From assembly GCF_003097635.1 (NCBI RefSeq), contig NZ_QCZI01000007.1, forward strand, positions 62,001-126,000: DNA of 64,000 nt. The letters are read 5' to 3'. Source of the stretch: Flavobacterium psychrotolerans (lineage in GTDB: Bacteria; Bacteroidota; Bacteroidia; Flavobacteriales; Flavobacteriaceae). Of this stretch, positions 17,612 to 25,872 are shown piece by piece; within the stretch, counting starts at the first letter, position 1; the number at the start of each line of letters is the position of its first letter. Under the pieces are notes generated by a model. That model had not been told where the DNA came from. It made no database searches and saw only the letters and a program-made list of their open reading frames with translations. The position numbers and the translations under genes were made by a program.

Positions 17612-17905
17612 TTGAGAGTAATTGCGAAAAAAATACTACGGGATTTTTGGGAGACACATTCCGGTTGTGAACAACAATTGAAATCTTGGTTCCAGGAAGC
17701 GAATAATGCTGAATGGAAAAATCCAAATCAAATTAAGAAGGAATATCCAAGCGCAAGTATTTTAAGTGATAACAGAATTGTTTTTAATATTAAAGGAAAC
17801 AATTACAGATTGATTGTAAAGTTAAATTATGATTACCAAATGGTTTGGATACGATTTATTGGAACGCATGCAGAATATGACAAGATAAATGCAAACGAAA
17901 TTTAA
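17612..17905 (+). CDS. higB: HigB-family mRNA interferase toxin
   Basis: HigB toxins are RelE-fold ribosome-dependent mRNA endonucleases held inactive by HigA. The 97-residue protein matches the HigB_toxin family well. It starts MRVIAKKILRDFWETH and continues through LKSWFQEANNAEWKNP, NRIVFNIKGNNYRLIVK and IRFIGTHAEYDKINA. The start is a TTG at 17612 with AAAGG just before it. No ATG lies nearby in frame. The antitoxin gene follows 6 bp after the stop, so the two are one operon in the toxin-first order typical of higBA. The pair sits between two copies of the helicase 3' end. Confidence 0.93.
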   Translation: MRVIAKKILRDFWETHSGCEQQLKSWFQEANNAEWKNPNQIKKEYPSASILSDNRIVFNIKGNNYRLIVKLNYDYQMVWIRFIGTHAEYDKINANEI

Positions 17906-17911
17906 AAAGCT

Positions 17912-18268
17912 ATGGAAATTAAGCCTATAAAAACCGATAAAGATTATAATCAAGCTCTCGAAAGACTTGAACTAATTTTTGATGCAAAAAAAGGTTCGCC
18001 AGAAGGCGACGAACTTGAAGTGCTTGGAATTTTGGTTGACCAATATGAGAGTGAGCATTTCCCTATCGGATTGCCAGATCCAATTGAAGCAATTAAATTC
18101 CGAATGGAACAAATGGGTTACAATCAAACTGATTTGGCCAATATTGTTGGATTAAAAAGTCGAGCAAGCGAAATACTTAATAAAAAAAGAAAATTGTCTC
18201 TTGAAATGATTCGTCAATTGCATGACAGATTAAATATTCCAACGGACGTACTTATTCAAACTTATTAA
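17912..18268 (+). CDS. higA: HigA-family antitoxin with XRE-type HTH
   Basis: HigA neutralises HigB and normally represses its own operon. The 118-residue protein has an acidic N-terminal half (MEIKPIKTDKDYNQALERL; GDELEVLGILVDQYE). A Cro/C1-type helix-turn-helix lies at about residues 65-105 (FRMEQMGYNQTDLANIVGLK, RASEILNKKRKLSLEMI). This architecture matches HigA proteins paired with this HigB class. No operator palindrome was identified with confidence in the 100 bp before higB. Confidence 0.93.
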   Translation: MEIKPIKTDKDYNQALERLELIFDAKKGSPEGDELEVLGILVDQYESEHFPIGLPDPIEAIKFRMEQMGYNQTDLANIVGLKSRASEILNKKRKLSLEMIRQLHDRLNIPTDVLIQTY

Positions 18269-18323
18269 GAAGTACACTTGCTAAATCTCATGTCTAGTTT
18301 TTTAGGTAAGTTGTTCATTCCTC

Positions 18324-18606
18324 TTTCATGACAAAGCCAAAAAGAACAAAAAAGTCAACCTTGGCGGCCCATCTAAAACCAAGAAGAAAACGCATGGTTC
18401 CGTGAACCGAAATATGCTAAAAACCAGAGACAAGAAACGGAAGGATAAGAAATAGATTCCTCCCAATAATTATCATAAGCAATACGAAGCGTTCCCTAAA
18501 AGGAGCGCTTTTTTATTGGGTTTGTTTCAAATTTACTCAATGAAGATTTGTAGTTGTTTTTTTATACATTAGCAAATGGAAAAGGATGACATTTAACATA
18601 CCTATC
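18324..18606 (+). repeat. Right copy of the duplicated helicase 3' end (orphan gene tail and terminator)
   Basis: It contains 44 codons identical in translation to the helicase tail, with seven base differences in six codons, all silent: GGT/GGC, CAC/CAT, GTA/GTG, AGG/CGA, ACG/ACC and AAA/AAG. The stop codon, a terminator (18487-18515) and a diverged downstream stretch follow. There is no start codon, so it is a remnant. The remaining gap to 18761 is non-coding. Confidence 0.9.
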
Positions 18607-18761
18607 CACCCTATTTTGGGTATATTATGATGGCAGTCATCACTATAAACGAGTTATGGGCAAGTTTAACAGACATTGTCCTAAAAATGGAGACCAGAAC
18701 CCATTTCAAAAACGGGGCGTAACCGAAAAGCCAAACGAGTAGGAAACAAACTGAACAAATT

Positions 18762-19769
18762 ATGACTATTAAAAATTTAAAAATTGTGGCTCTCGCCCTA
18801 ACTTTAATTGTAGGAATTACTTCTTGTAGTAAAGACGATAATTCTACAAAAAATGAAAATAACAACGGTGGGGGTAGTAGTGTTACCACTATAAATCTAC
18901 AAAACAGCACCTACACAGGTACAGCATTTGTAACTTTTACCGATGGCTCTACCGCCACAGGAAATTTTCAGAGTGGTACAATGAAACTTCCTCTTCAGGG
19001 TGATAAAATTATTGCAGGCATACAACCTGAAAATGAGGATTATATTTTACTTGGGCGTAAACAAGGCGAGACCATTAACCTAAACTACCACAACAGGCAA
19101 CTACAATTTCGCATTCCGATAAACGGTGTAATACCTATTGGTAGTTATGCAGAATTTCAACTTATCAATACTGCATTGAATAACAGTTACAAATTAGAAA
19201 CAAACCTTGATTTTATGAATTTAGAATGGACACCTATCGGAACTATAGGTACTGCGTTAAATTTTGACGGACAAAATCATGAAATCAGTAATTTAAAAAT
19301 AAGCACGGCGACTATTTTCTTTACGAATCAGTGTACATATACAGATGCTAATGGCTCTCACACGTATAGCAATAGATCGTACTTAACAGGGCTTTTTGCC
19401 AGCGTTGGTTCATTAAAAAATTTAATAATTCGTTCAGGTAGTATTACAGCTATTTCAACATATGGGCATAATAGTATGACTGGGGCATTTGTAGGATGGG
19501 GTGGTTACATAGAAAATTGTAAAAATTATGCAAATGTAAATGGTGATGAGCCACCACACGACAATTTTGGTTGTTCGAATGCATATAGCGATTATACAGG
19601 AGGAATAATGGGACGTGAAAGCTCAGTAAAAAACTGCATTAATTATGGTAATATCACAAATGGATGTGGTATAACTACAATTAGTAATGAGGCGGTAAGG
19701 ACAGTTTCGGGCAATAATGGTGGTACTAATGGCAATATAAATTACGGCACAACAAGTGGTTGTCCGTAA
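18762..19769 (+). CDS. Lipoprotein with GLUG-like beta-helical repeats
   Basis: The 335-residue protein has a lipoprotein signal peptide (MTIKNLKIVALALTLIVGIT) with the lipid-anchored cysteine at Cys22 in TSCSKDD. A Lys/Asn/Gly linker follows. A beta domain comes next, then at about residues 165-320 repeats of the kind (L/I)-x-N-(L/C)-x-N-x-x-x-(I/V)-x-G, for example LKNLIIRSGSI, IENCKNYANVNG and VKNCINYGNITNG. These resemble GLUG repeats and a right-handed beta helix. It is likely exposed at the outer membrane. The specific function is unknown, with adhesion or carbohydrate contact as guesses only. A strong terminator follows. Confidence 0.85.
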   Translation: MTIKNLKIVALALTLIVGITSCSKDDNSTKNENNNGGGSSVTTINLQNSTYTGTAFVTFTDGSTATGNFQSGTMKLPLQGDKIIAGIQPENEDYILLGRKQGETINLNYHNRQLQFRIPINGVIPIGSYAEFQLINTALNNSYKLETNLDFMNLEWTPIGTIGTALNFDGQNHEISNLKISTATIFFTNQCTYTDANGSHTYSNRSYLTGLFASVGSLKNLIIRSGSITAISTYGHNSMTGAFVGWGGYIENCKNYANVNGDEPPHDNFGCSNAYSDYTGGIMGRESSVKNCINYGNITNGCGITTISNEAVRTVSGNNGGTNGNINYGTTSGCP

Positions 19770-19787
19770 TTATCTAACGGAGAGAGC

Positions 19788-19824
19788 ATACACTCCCTAC
19801 GCATTACAGGGGGTGTCTTTTTTA
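19788..19824 (+). terminator. Terminator of the GLUG-like lipoprotein gene
   Basis: ACACTCCCT-acgcattac-AGGGGGTGT followed by CTTTTTT. Confidence 0.85.
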
Positions 19825-19903
19825 GAATAGTTTTTTAAACCTTGTCTTTCAACTCAAATTTTGCAATAGGCTGCGGATATCAACATAATTGACCTTAACC
19901 CGT

Positions 19904-19990
19904 TATCCGAAGTATGTAGCTTGCTCTTCGATGGTCTCCCGACCGCAGCTATCCGAAGTGTGTAGCTCGCTCTTCGATGGTCTCCCGACC
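19904..19990 (+). repeat. Two direct repeats of a 41-bp unit, period 46 bp
   Basis: TATCCGAAGTRTGTAGCTYG continues with CTCTTCGATGGTCTCCCGACC. It occurs at 19904-19944 and again at 19950-19990 with two differences. A fragment (CGCTTGCTCTTC) recurs near 20280. The DNA is non-coding. Confidence 0.8.
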
Positions 19991-20030
19991 TCGAAGCAAT
20001 ACTAAATAATTCAGGAACAACTAACAAAAT

Positions 20031-20095
20031 ACGGGATTAACTGATTTAAAAAAAGAACTTAAAAAACTCGACAAGGATAAACTCATTGACCTTCC
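20031..20095 (+). pseudogene. N-terminal remnant resembling a DUF6155 gene
   Basis: From 20034 the frame reads GLTDLKKELKKLDKDKLIDL. This resembles the first 20 residues of DUF6155-type proteins (MxLxxLKKELKxLDKxxLIDLI). The codon where ATG is expected is ACG (20031-20033). After about 21 codons the similarity ends abruptly at the 21-bp tandem array. The family call rests on this short stretch only. Confidence 0.45.
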
Positions 20096-20105
20096 TATAT
20101 TTTTA

Positions 20106-20270
20106 ATAGGAGCTCCTACAGTTTTGGTAGGTGCTCCTATGGTTTTAGTAGGTGTTCCTATGATTTTGGTAGGTGTTCCTATTACTTTTAATAGGAGCTC
20201 CTACAGTTTTGGTAGGTCCTCCTATGATTTTAGTAGGTGCTCCTATGGTTTTAGTAGGTGCTCCTTGTTT
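20106..20270 (+). repeat. Tandem array of about eight 21-bp units
   Basis: The unit consensus is AGGTGCTCCTATGGTTTTAGT, with variants such as AGGAGCTCCTACAGTTTTGGT, whose first ten bases are a perfect palindrome. One unit (near 20175) is 22 bp, which breaks the reading frame. No gene continues through it. It fills the gap between the DUF6155-like remnant and the lactonase gene. Confidence 0.9.
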
Positions 20271-20327
20271 TGAAATGTATCGCTTGCTCTTCAACAATCC
20301 TATTTACTGAATATGGCCTTCTGACCC

Positions 20328-21437
20328 CTATTTCCCAAAAACCAAACAAACCGGAGCACACAACTCGATTCGCTTGCCCGTATCGGTCAATTTTCCCGTG
20401 ACTGCATTGATATGGAAAACCACCACATCATTGGAGTATTGATGTGCCACCAAAAGAAATTTACCTGTTGGGTCAATCGTGAAATTTCTTGGGCCTTTTC
20501 CTAAAGTGGCTATTGTTTCTATTGATTTCAAATGACCATTTTTTAGAATTTCAAAACATGAAATGGTATTCGCCGTGCCACGATTGGTGGCATATAAAAA
20601 TTTGCCATTTGGTGAAACATGAATATCTGCTGCCCCAATGTCTCCTTTAAAATCAACCGAAACAACTTGGGTTTCCTGAACCATTTTTAGCCCTCCGTTC
20701 TTGTAACTAAAAACGGTTAGAGACCCATCCAATTCCTGCAACAAATAGGTAAATTTCCCATTGCGACTAAAAGTCAAATGCCTCGGTCCACTTCCCGATT
20801 TAACAGCAACACTGTCTTTAATTTCTAAGATTTTAGCCTTTGCATTCGGGTTGTATTGGTACACATAAATCTTATCGGTTCCCAAATCATTAGCCAAAAC
20901 AAACTTTTTGTCGGGCGTAAATTGCACCATATGAACGTGAGGACTTTCTTGCCGTTGAGCGTTGACGCTTTTCCCGTGATGCCGAATCACTTGCTTGAAA
21001 TCGGATAAACTTCCGTTTTTATTTTTGCCAAAAACCGAAATGCTTCCACCAGAATAAGTCGCAACAATCACGTTTTTAGAATCATTGATGATATAACACG
21101 GATCGGCTCCTTTAGAACTTTGCTGGTTTATCAATTGCAACGAGCCACTTTTAGAATTAAAAGCGAAAGCACTCACACCACTTTGGGCGCCATTTTCGTT
21201 AACGCTATAAACCTGTTTATTATCTGCAGAAACCGTCAAATAACTTGGATTAATCACTTTTTCGGAAGTGGATTTCAATTTAAAATCGGCAGTTTGAGCG
21301 TTGAAATCGTAGACATAAATTCCTTTGCTTTCGCAAGAATTGGTGTAAGTCCCAACAATTAAATTGAAATTATTTTGTTGGGCACGAGATTGAAAAGAGA
21401 ACAAAACGGCCAATAGAACCAAAGGATACATTTTCAT
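20328..21437 (-). CDS. Secreted lactonase family protein (seven-bladed beta-propeller)
   Basis: The protein (369 residues) has an N-terminal signal peptide ending near SRAQQN and then a propeller of the 6-phosphogluconolactonase (Pgl/YbhE) type. Its opening blade is FNLIVGTYTNSCESKGIYVY. Repeated blade motifs follow, such as NPSYLTVSADNKQVYSV, GPRHLTFSRNGKFTYLL, AADIHVSPNGKFLYATNRG and GPRNFTIDPTGKFLLVAHQ. In the cytosol such enzymes hydrolyse 6-phosphogluconolactone. The signal peptide here points to the periplasm or surface and another lactone or sugar substrate. A second possible start lies two codons downstream. It is flanked by repeat DNA on its 3' side. Confidence 0.9.
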   Translation of the reverse strand: MKMYPLVLLAVLFSFQSRAQQNNFNLIVGTYTNSCESKGIYVYDFNAQTADFKLKSTSEKVINPSYLTVSADNKQVYSVNENGAQSGVSAFAFNSKSGSLQLINQQSSKGADPCYIINDSKNVIVATYSGGSISVFGKNKNGSLSDFKQVIRHHGKSVNAQRQESPHVHMVQFTPDKKFVLANDLGTDKIYVYQYNPNAKAKILEIKDSVAVKSGSGPRHLTFSRNGKFTYLLQELDGSLTVFSYKNGGLKMVQETQVVSVDFKGDIGAADIHVSPNGKFLYATNRGTANTISCFEILKNGHLKSIETIATLGKGPRNFTIDPTGKFLLVAHQYSNDVVVFHINAVTGKLTDTGKRIELCAPVCLVFGK

Positions 21438-21673
21438 TTTAAGCTTTTAGATGAATCGCAAAAATAGGTTTTTAATAGGCAATCCGCCTAGTTTAAGCAA
21501 TTCAAATATTACATATTAAAATCCATCCTTTTGAATTATTCCTAGAATGTCATTTATTTTATTTTTATTCTTCAAAATTGCACAAACAAAATAATAAAAA
21601 GTAGTATTTTTGACAAATTCAATTCACTGAACTCCGCTTTAAATATGGTCTCGTGAAGTAAACTTGATTCAGA

Positions 21674-23602
21674 ATGCAATTTAAACACCCAGAAATTCTC
21701 TACTTCCTTTTTTTGTTGATAATTCCAATTCTGGTTCATTTATTTCAATTGCGTCGTTTCAAAAAAGAATATTTCACTAATGTGAAGCTCTTAAAAGAAC
21801 TTTCAATTCAAACCCGTAAAAGTTCCAAAATCAAAAAATGGTTGTTGTTAGCGACACGGTTACTGATTTTAGCCTGTATCGTATTGGCCTTTGCCCAACC
21901 TTTTTTTAAAGCCAAAGACAGCAATAATAGCACGAATGAAATGTATATTGTTTTAGACAATTCGTTCAGCATGCAAGCCAAAGGACAAAAAGGCGAATTG
22001 TTGAAAAGAGCTGTCGAAGATTTACTGGAACATACACCCGAAAGTCAGAATTTTTCGTTGATTACTAATTCTGAAACCTACTGGAATACCGATATCAAAT
22101 CCATTCGGACTACTTTACAAAACCTAAAATACAGTCCGTTGCCTTTTCAGTTAGAAAGTGCCATGGCAAAAATAAAATCCCATAAATCTGCCTTTAACAA
22201 GGATGTAATTGTGATTTCTGATGCTGTGGGTCTAGAACCGAAACAACTAAAAAGTATCGATAAAAATTTCAATACTCTTTTCATCATTCCAAAAGCGGAA
22301 CAAAAAAATAATGTCGCTGTTGATAGTGTTTTCATCAATCAAACCTTAGATAATTTTTATGAAATTGGCATCAATTTATCGAGTTATGGTAAAGATTTCG
22401 CGGCCATTCCGATAGCTTTATATAACAAAGAAAAACTCATTGCCAAGACTTTAATCACAGTCGAATCCAAGCAAAAAACGATTCGTTTTACAATTCCAAA
22501 AGAAGATTTTCATGGTTATGTTTCAATTACTGATAATGGTTTAGAATATGATAATACTTTATTTTTCAGCATTTCAAAACCCGAAAAAATCAATGTTTTA
22601 AGCATTGGTGAAACCGAAAAAAGCACTTTCTTAACCCGAATTTATACCAAAGACGAATTTAATTACAGCAATTATAATTTAGGCGTTTTAGACTATAATT
22701 TATTGGAAAAACAAGACGCCATTGTGCTAAATGAACTGAAAGAAATTCCGCAAGCCTTACAAACAACCTTAAAATCATTTGTAGAAAAAGGAGGTAATCT
22801 GGTAGTTATTCCTTCAGAAGAAAGTACCCTTTTAAACATAAATGGTTTCTTGTCTAATTTTGGAAATATTCAATTTAAATCAAATCAAAAAGTAGAAAAA
22901 TCAGTTACTAAAATAGCCTTTAACAATCCTTTATATCACAGTGTTTTCGAAAAACAAGTGGCTAATTTTCAGTATCCAAAAACCAAATCTTCGTTTGCGA
23001 TTAGTAGTTCTAATCCTGCTGTTTTAAGCTATGAAGATCAAAGCGTTTTCCTAACGGCATTATCCAATCCATTGTCTTCGGTTTATGTTTTTACAGGAGC
23101 CATCAATAAAACAAATTCCAATTTTCAGAATTCTCCGCTAATTGTACCAACCTTTTACAATATGGCTCAAAGCACAACAAAAACTGGCGTTTCAGCTTTA
23201 GTCATTGGAGAAAAAAATCCGCTTTTGATTGATGCTTTATTGGCTAAAGACGAAATTGTAAACGTAAAAAACAAAGACGAAAAATTTATTCCGATACAAC
23301 AAATTCTGAATAATAAAGTCAAAATTACCTGTAATGATTATCCGCAACAAGCCGGGAATTATGGGGTATACAAAAAAGACGAATTACTAAAAAATATCAG
23401 TTTTAATTATAACAGAACCGAAAGTGATTTGGCTGCAGCGAATGAAAATTTATTATCTGATTATAAAATTATGAATTCTGTAGAGACCACTTTCGACACC
23501 TTACAAACCGACCGTTCCAATACTGAAATATGGAAATGGTTCGTTATTTTGACCTTATTATTTTTAGTCACGGAACTATTCATTCAAAAATTTGTAAAAT
23601 GA
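21674..23602 (+). CDS. BatA N-terminal and VWA-domain membrane protein
   Basis: The 642-residue protein starts with the BatA (aerotolerance regulator N-terminal) domain MQFKHPEILYFLFLLIIPIL, then VHLFQLRRFKK, with a second membrane helix at about 57-75. A von Willebrand A-like domain follows, with the metal site DNSFSM (DxSxS pattern) at about residues 95-100. A long beta-rich periplasmic region comes next and a C-terminal helix (WFVILTLLFLVTELFIQ) completes it. It is conserved in Bacteroidota as a single large protein. The Bat name comes from Bacteroides fragilis oxygen tolerance, but its role here is not known. It overlaps the next gene by ATGA, so the two are translationally coupled. Confidence 0.85.
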   Translation: MQFKHPEILYFLFLLIIPILVHLFQLRRFKKEYFTNVKLLKELSIQTRKSSKIKKWLLLATRLLILACIVLAFAQPFFKAKDSNNSTNEMYIVLDNSFSMQAKGQKGELLKRAVEDLLEHTPESQNFSLITNSETYWNTDIKSIRTTLQNLKYSPLPFQLESAMAKIKSHKSAFNKDVIVISDAVGLEPKQLKSIDKNFNTLFIIPKAEQKNNVAVDSVFINQTLDNFYEIGINLSSYGKDFAAIPIALYNKEKLIAKTLITVESKQKTIRFTIPKEDFHGYVSITDNGLEYDNTLFFSISKPEKINVLSIGETEKSTFLTRIYTKDEFNYSNYNLGVLDYNLLEKQDAIVLNELKEIPQALQTTLKSFVEKGGNLVVIPSEESTLLNINGFLSNFGNIQFKSNQKVEKSVTKIAFNNPLYHSVFEKQVANFQYPKTKSSFAISSSNPAVLSYEDQSVFLTALSNPLSSVYVFTGAINKTNSNFQNSPLIVPTFYNMAQSTTKTGVSALVIGEKNPLLIDALLAKDEIVNVKNKDEKFIPIQQILNNKVKITCNDYPQQAGNYGVYKKDELLKNISFNYNRTESDLAAANENLLSDYKIMNSVETTFDTLQTDRSNTEIWKWFVILTLLFLVTELFIQKFVK

Positions 23603-24852
23603 AGCTAATTATTAGAGCTGCTAAAATTATTGACCCAAAAAGTCCATTTCACAATCAAATTGTCGATTTGCAGATTGAAAGTGGAATCATTACCAAAATT
23701 GGTTCTTCACTTTCAAATACAGCCAATTTTGAAGAAGTAAAACTAGAAAATCTACATGTTTCTCAAGGATGGTTTGACTCAAGCGTTTCTCTTGGAGAGC
23801 CTGGTTTTGAAGACCGAGAAACGATAGCCAATGGTTTGAATGTAGCTTCAAAAAGCGGGTTTACAGCCATTGCCTTACAACCCAACTCCTACCCGATTAT
23901 CGATAATCAGTCGCAAATTAATTTTGTAAAATCGAAGGCGAAAGATTTTGCGACACAATTATTTCCTATCGGCGCTTTAACTAAAGAAAGTTCAGGCACC
24001 GATATGGCCGAATTGTTTGACATGAAAAATGCCGGAGCAGTTGCTTTTGGTGACTATAACAAAAATTTAGACAATCCGAATTTGCTTAAAATTGCCTTAC
24101 AATATACCCAAGATTTTGATGGTTTAGTAGTTGCTTTTTCTGAAGATACTGCCATAAAAGGAAATGGAGTTGCCAATGAAGGCATTGTTTCTACCCGATT
24201 GGGATTGAAAGGAATTCCTGCTCTAGCAGAAGAATTGCAAGTAGCAAGAAACTTGTTTTTATTAGAATATACAGGAGGAAAATTGCATATCCCTACGATT
24301 TCTTCAGCAAAATCGGTACAACTTATAAAAGAAGCTAAAGCTAAAGGATTGGATGTTACCTGTAGCGTATCGGTTCACCATTTGGTGCTTACGGATGAAA
24401 CCTTAGAGGAATTTGACACCCGTTTCAAAGTAGCTCCGCCGTTGAGAACAGAAAATGATAGAATAGCATTAATTGAAGGTGTAATTGATGGAACTATTGA
24501 TATGATTACTTCCGACCATAATCCCATTGATATTGAACATAAAAAAATGGAATTTGATTTGGCTAAAAACGGAACAATTGGTTTAGAAAGTGCCTTTGGA
24601 GCCTTGAATACTGTTTTACCATTAGGTACCATTATTGAAAAACTGACAAAAGGAAAATCGAGATTTAACATCGAGTATTTTATTATAGATGAAGGGGAAA
24701 TCGCCAATCTAACGCTATTTAATCCCGATGCAAATTGGACTTTTGAAAAAGAAAATATCCTGTCAAAATCTAAAAATGCTGCTTTCCTAGGAAGAAAAGT
24801 AAAAGGGAAAGCCTATGGAATTTTTAACAAAGGAAAATTAATTTTAGCATAA
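23599..24852 (+). CDS. Dihydroorotase homologue lacking the metal-binding HxH
   Basis: The start at 23599 (MKLIIRAAKIIDPKSP) overlaps the stop of the BatA gene as ATGA. A longer in-frame reading from 23530 is less likely. The fold is the amidohydrolase TIM barrel of type I dihydroorotases. The usual DxHxHxREPG is DSSVSLGEPG here, so both strand-1 metal histidines are gone. The histidine before the conserved ED is also replaced (AFSED). The substrate-side VHHLVLTDE and SDHNPI segments remain. In other bacteria such inactive PyrC' proteins assemble with aspartate transcarbamoylase. Here it is probably structural or has another substrate. Annotation as active dihydroorotase would be unsafe. Confidence 0.85.
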   Translation: MKLIIRAAKIIDPKSPFHNQIVDLQIESGIITKIGSSLSNTANFEEVKLENLHVSQGWFDSSVSLGEPGFEDRETIANGLNVASKSGFTAIALQPNSYPIIDNQSQINFVKSKAKDFATQLFPIGALTKESSGTDMAELFDMKNAGAVAFGDYNKNLDNPNLLKIALQYTQDFDGLVVAFSEDTAIKGNGVANEGIVSTRLGLKGIPALAEELQVARNLFLLEYTGGKLHIPTISSAKSVQLIKEAKAKGLDVTCSVSVHHLVLTDETLEEFDTRFKVAPPLRTENDRIALIEGVIDGTIDMITSDHNPIDIEHKKMEFDLAKNGTIGLESAFGALNTVLPLGTIIEKLTKGKSRFNIEYFIIDEGEIANLTLFNPDANWTFEKENILSKSKNAAFLGRKVKGKAYGIFNKGKLILA

Positions 24853-24858
24853 ACAAAA

Positions 24859-25185
24859 ATGAACAATTCAATTGAAGAAGGAAAAACGGCAGCCATAACC
24901 AGTTATATCTTAATAGTTGGCGTATTGATTGCGATGTCTATGAATTCAGAAAACAAAAGTCCTTTTGCTTCATTTCATATTCGTCAAGCCTTGGGATTGT
25001 CAATTACATTCATCTCACTTGGACTTATTATCAGCAATTTTGACAGTGCGATGATTTCCATCACGATGTGGATTTTTGTTTCCGTTTTGTGGACTTACGG
25101 TATTTTTAGCGCCATAAAAGGAGAGACAAAACCATTGCCTTTATTGGGCGAATTATTCCAAAAAGCATTTAAAAGTATATCCTAA
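24859..25185 (+). CDS. Small multi-pass membrane protein (DUF4870/Tic20-like)
   Basis: The 108-residue protein has three hydrophobic segments: AAITSYILIVGVLIAMSM, ALGLSITFISLGLIIS and MISITMWIFVSVLWTYGIFS. Between the first two is the FASFHIRQALGL motif, which resembles the FxxxHxRQAL signature of DUF4870 proteins. A short amphipathic tail (PLPLLGELFQKAFKSI) also fits that family. Its function is unknown. It starts 7 bp after the dihydroorotase homologue and ends 7 bp before the hydrolase gene, so it belongs to the same operon. Confidence 0.8.
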   Translation: MNNSIEEGKTAAITSYILIVGVLIAMSMNSENKSPFASFHIRQALGLSITFISLGLIISNFDSAMISITMWIFVSVLWTYGIFSAIKGETKPLPLLGELFQKAFKSIS

Positions 25186-25192
25186 ATTTAGC

Positions 25193-25837
25193 ATGAATTT
25201 ATCCCTACATCACCTCGTTAGAGAACCGAAAATAAAACTAGATAAAAATCCGTTATTGCTTTTACTCCATGGTTACGGAAGTAATGAAGAAGACTTATTT
25301 TCGTTTGCCAATGAATTGCCGAGCGAATATTACGTGATTTCAGTAAGAGCACCTTATACTTTACAATACGGCAGTTATGCTTGGTATGCGATCAATTTTG
25401 ATGCCGATGAAAACAAATTTTCCGATAATAATCAGGCAAGAACTTCCCGAGATTTTATTGCCACTTTTATTGACGAATTGGTGGCCAATTACCCAATTGA
25501 CACCAACAAAATTTCATTAATTGGTTTCAGCCAAGGAGCCATTTTGAGTTATGCCGTAGCCTTATCATACCCTGAAAAAGCTCAACGATTGGTTGCCATG
25601 AGCGGATATTTGAATTTAGATATTTTGACTGACGATTACCTAAAAAACAATCTATCGAACCTGAAAATATTTGCTTCTCACGGCACCGTAGACCAAGTAA
25701 TTCCGGTAGAATGGGCTAGAAAATCAAAACCTATTTTAGATAAATTGGGTATTGAAACTGTATATAAAGAATACCCTATTGGACACGGCATTTCACCACA
25801 AAACTTCTATGATTTTAAGAATTGGTTAGAAAAATAA
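25193..25837 (+). CDS. Phospholipase/carboxylesterase-type alpha/beta hydrolase
   Basis: The 214-residue protein matches the Abhydrolase_2 (carboxylesterase/acyl-protein thioesterase) family. The oxyanion-hole strand is LLLHGYGSNEEDL, the nucleophile elbow GFSQGA, the acid HGTVDQVIP, and the histidine YPIGHGISP. It is cytosolic with no signal peptide, and the substrate is unknown. It is the last gene of an operon that starts with the BatA gene, closed by a perfect terminator. Confidence 0.9.
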   Translation: MNLSLHHLVREPKIKLDKNPLLLLLHGYGSNEEDLFSFANELPSEYYVISVRAPYTLQYGSYAWYAINFDADENKFSDNNQARTSRDFIATFIDELVANYPIDTNKISLIGFSQGAILSYAVALSYPEKAQRLVAMSGYLNLDILTDDYLKNNLSNLKIFASHGTVDQVIPVEWARKSKPILDKLGIETVYKEYPIGHGISPQNFYDFKNWLEK

Positions 25838-25839
25838 AA

Positions 25840-25872
25840 GTAAGGGTTCTGAAATTTCAGAACCCTTATTTA
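25840..25872. terminator. Bidirectional terminator
   Basis: AAGTAAGGGTTCTGAAATTTCAGAACCCTTATTT is a perfect 13-bp stem between convergent genes. Confidence 0.9.

Noticed and set aside
18640..18700. GAGTTATGGGCAAG-like stretch that recalls an integron attC core
   Set aside because: No matching partner core, no folded attC structure and no integrase were found.
20106..20270. Possible CRISPR array
   Set aside because: Units are contiguous 21-mers with no unique spacers, and no cas gene is present. The same holds for the array at 51080-51275.
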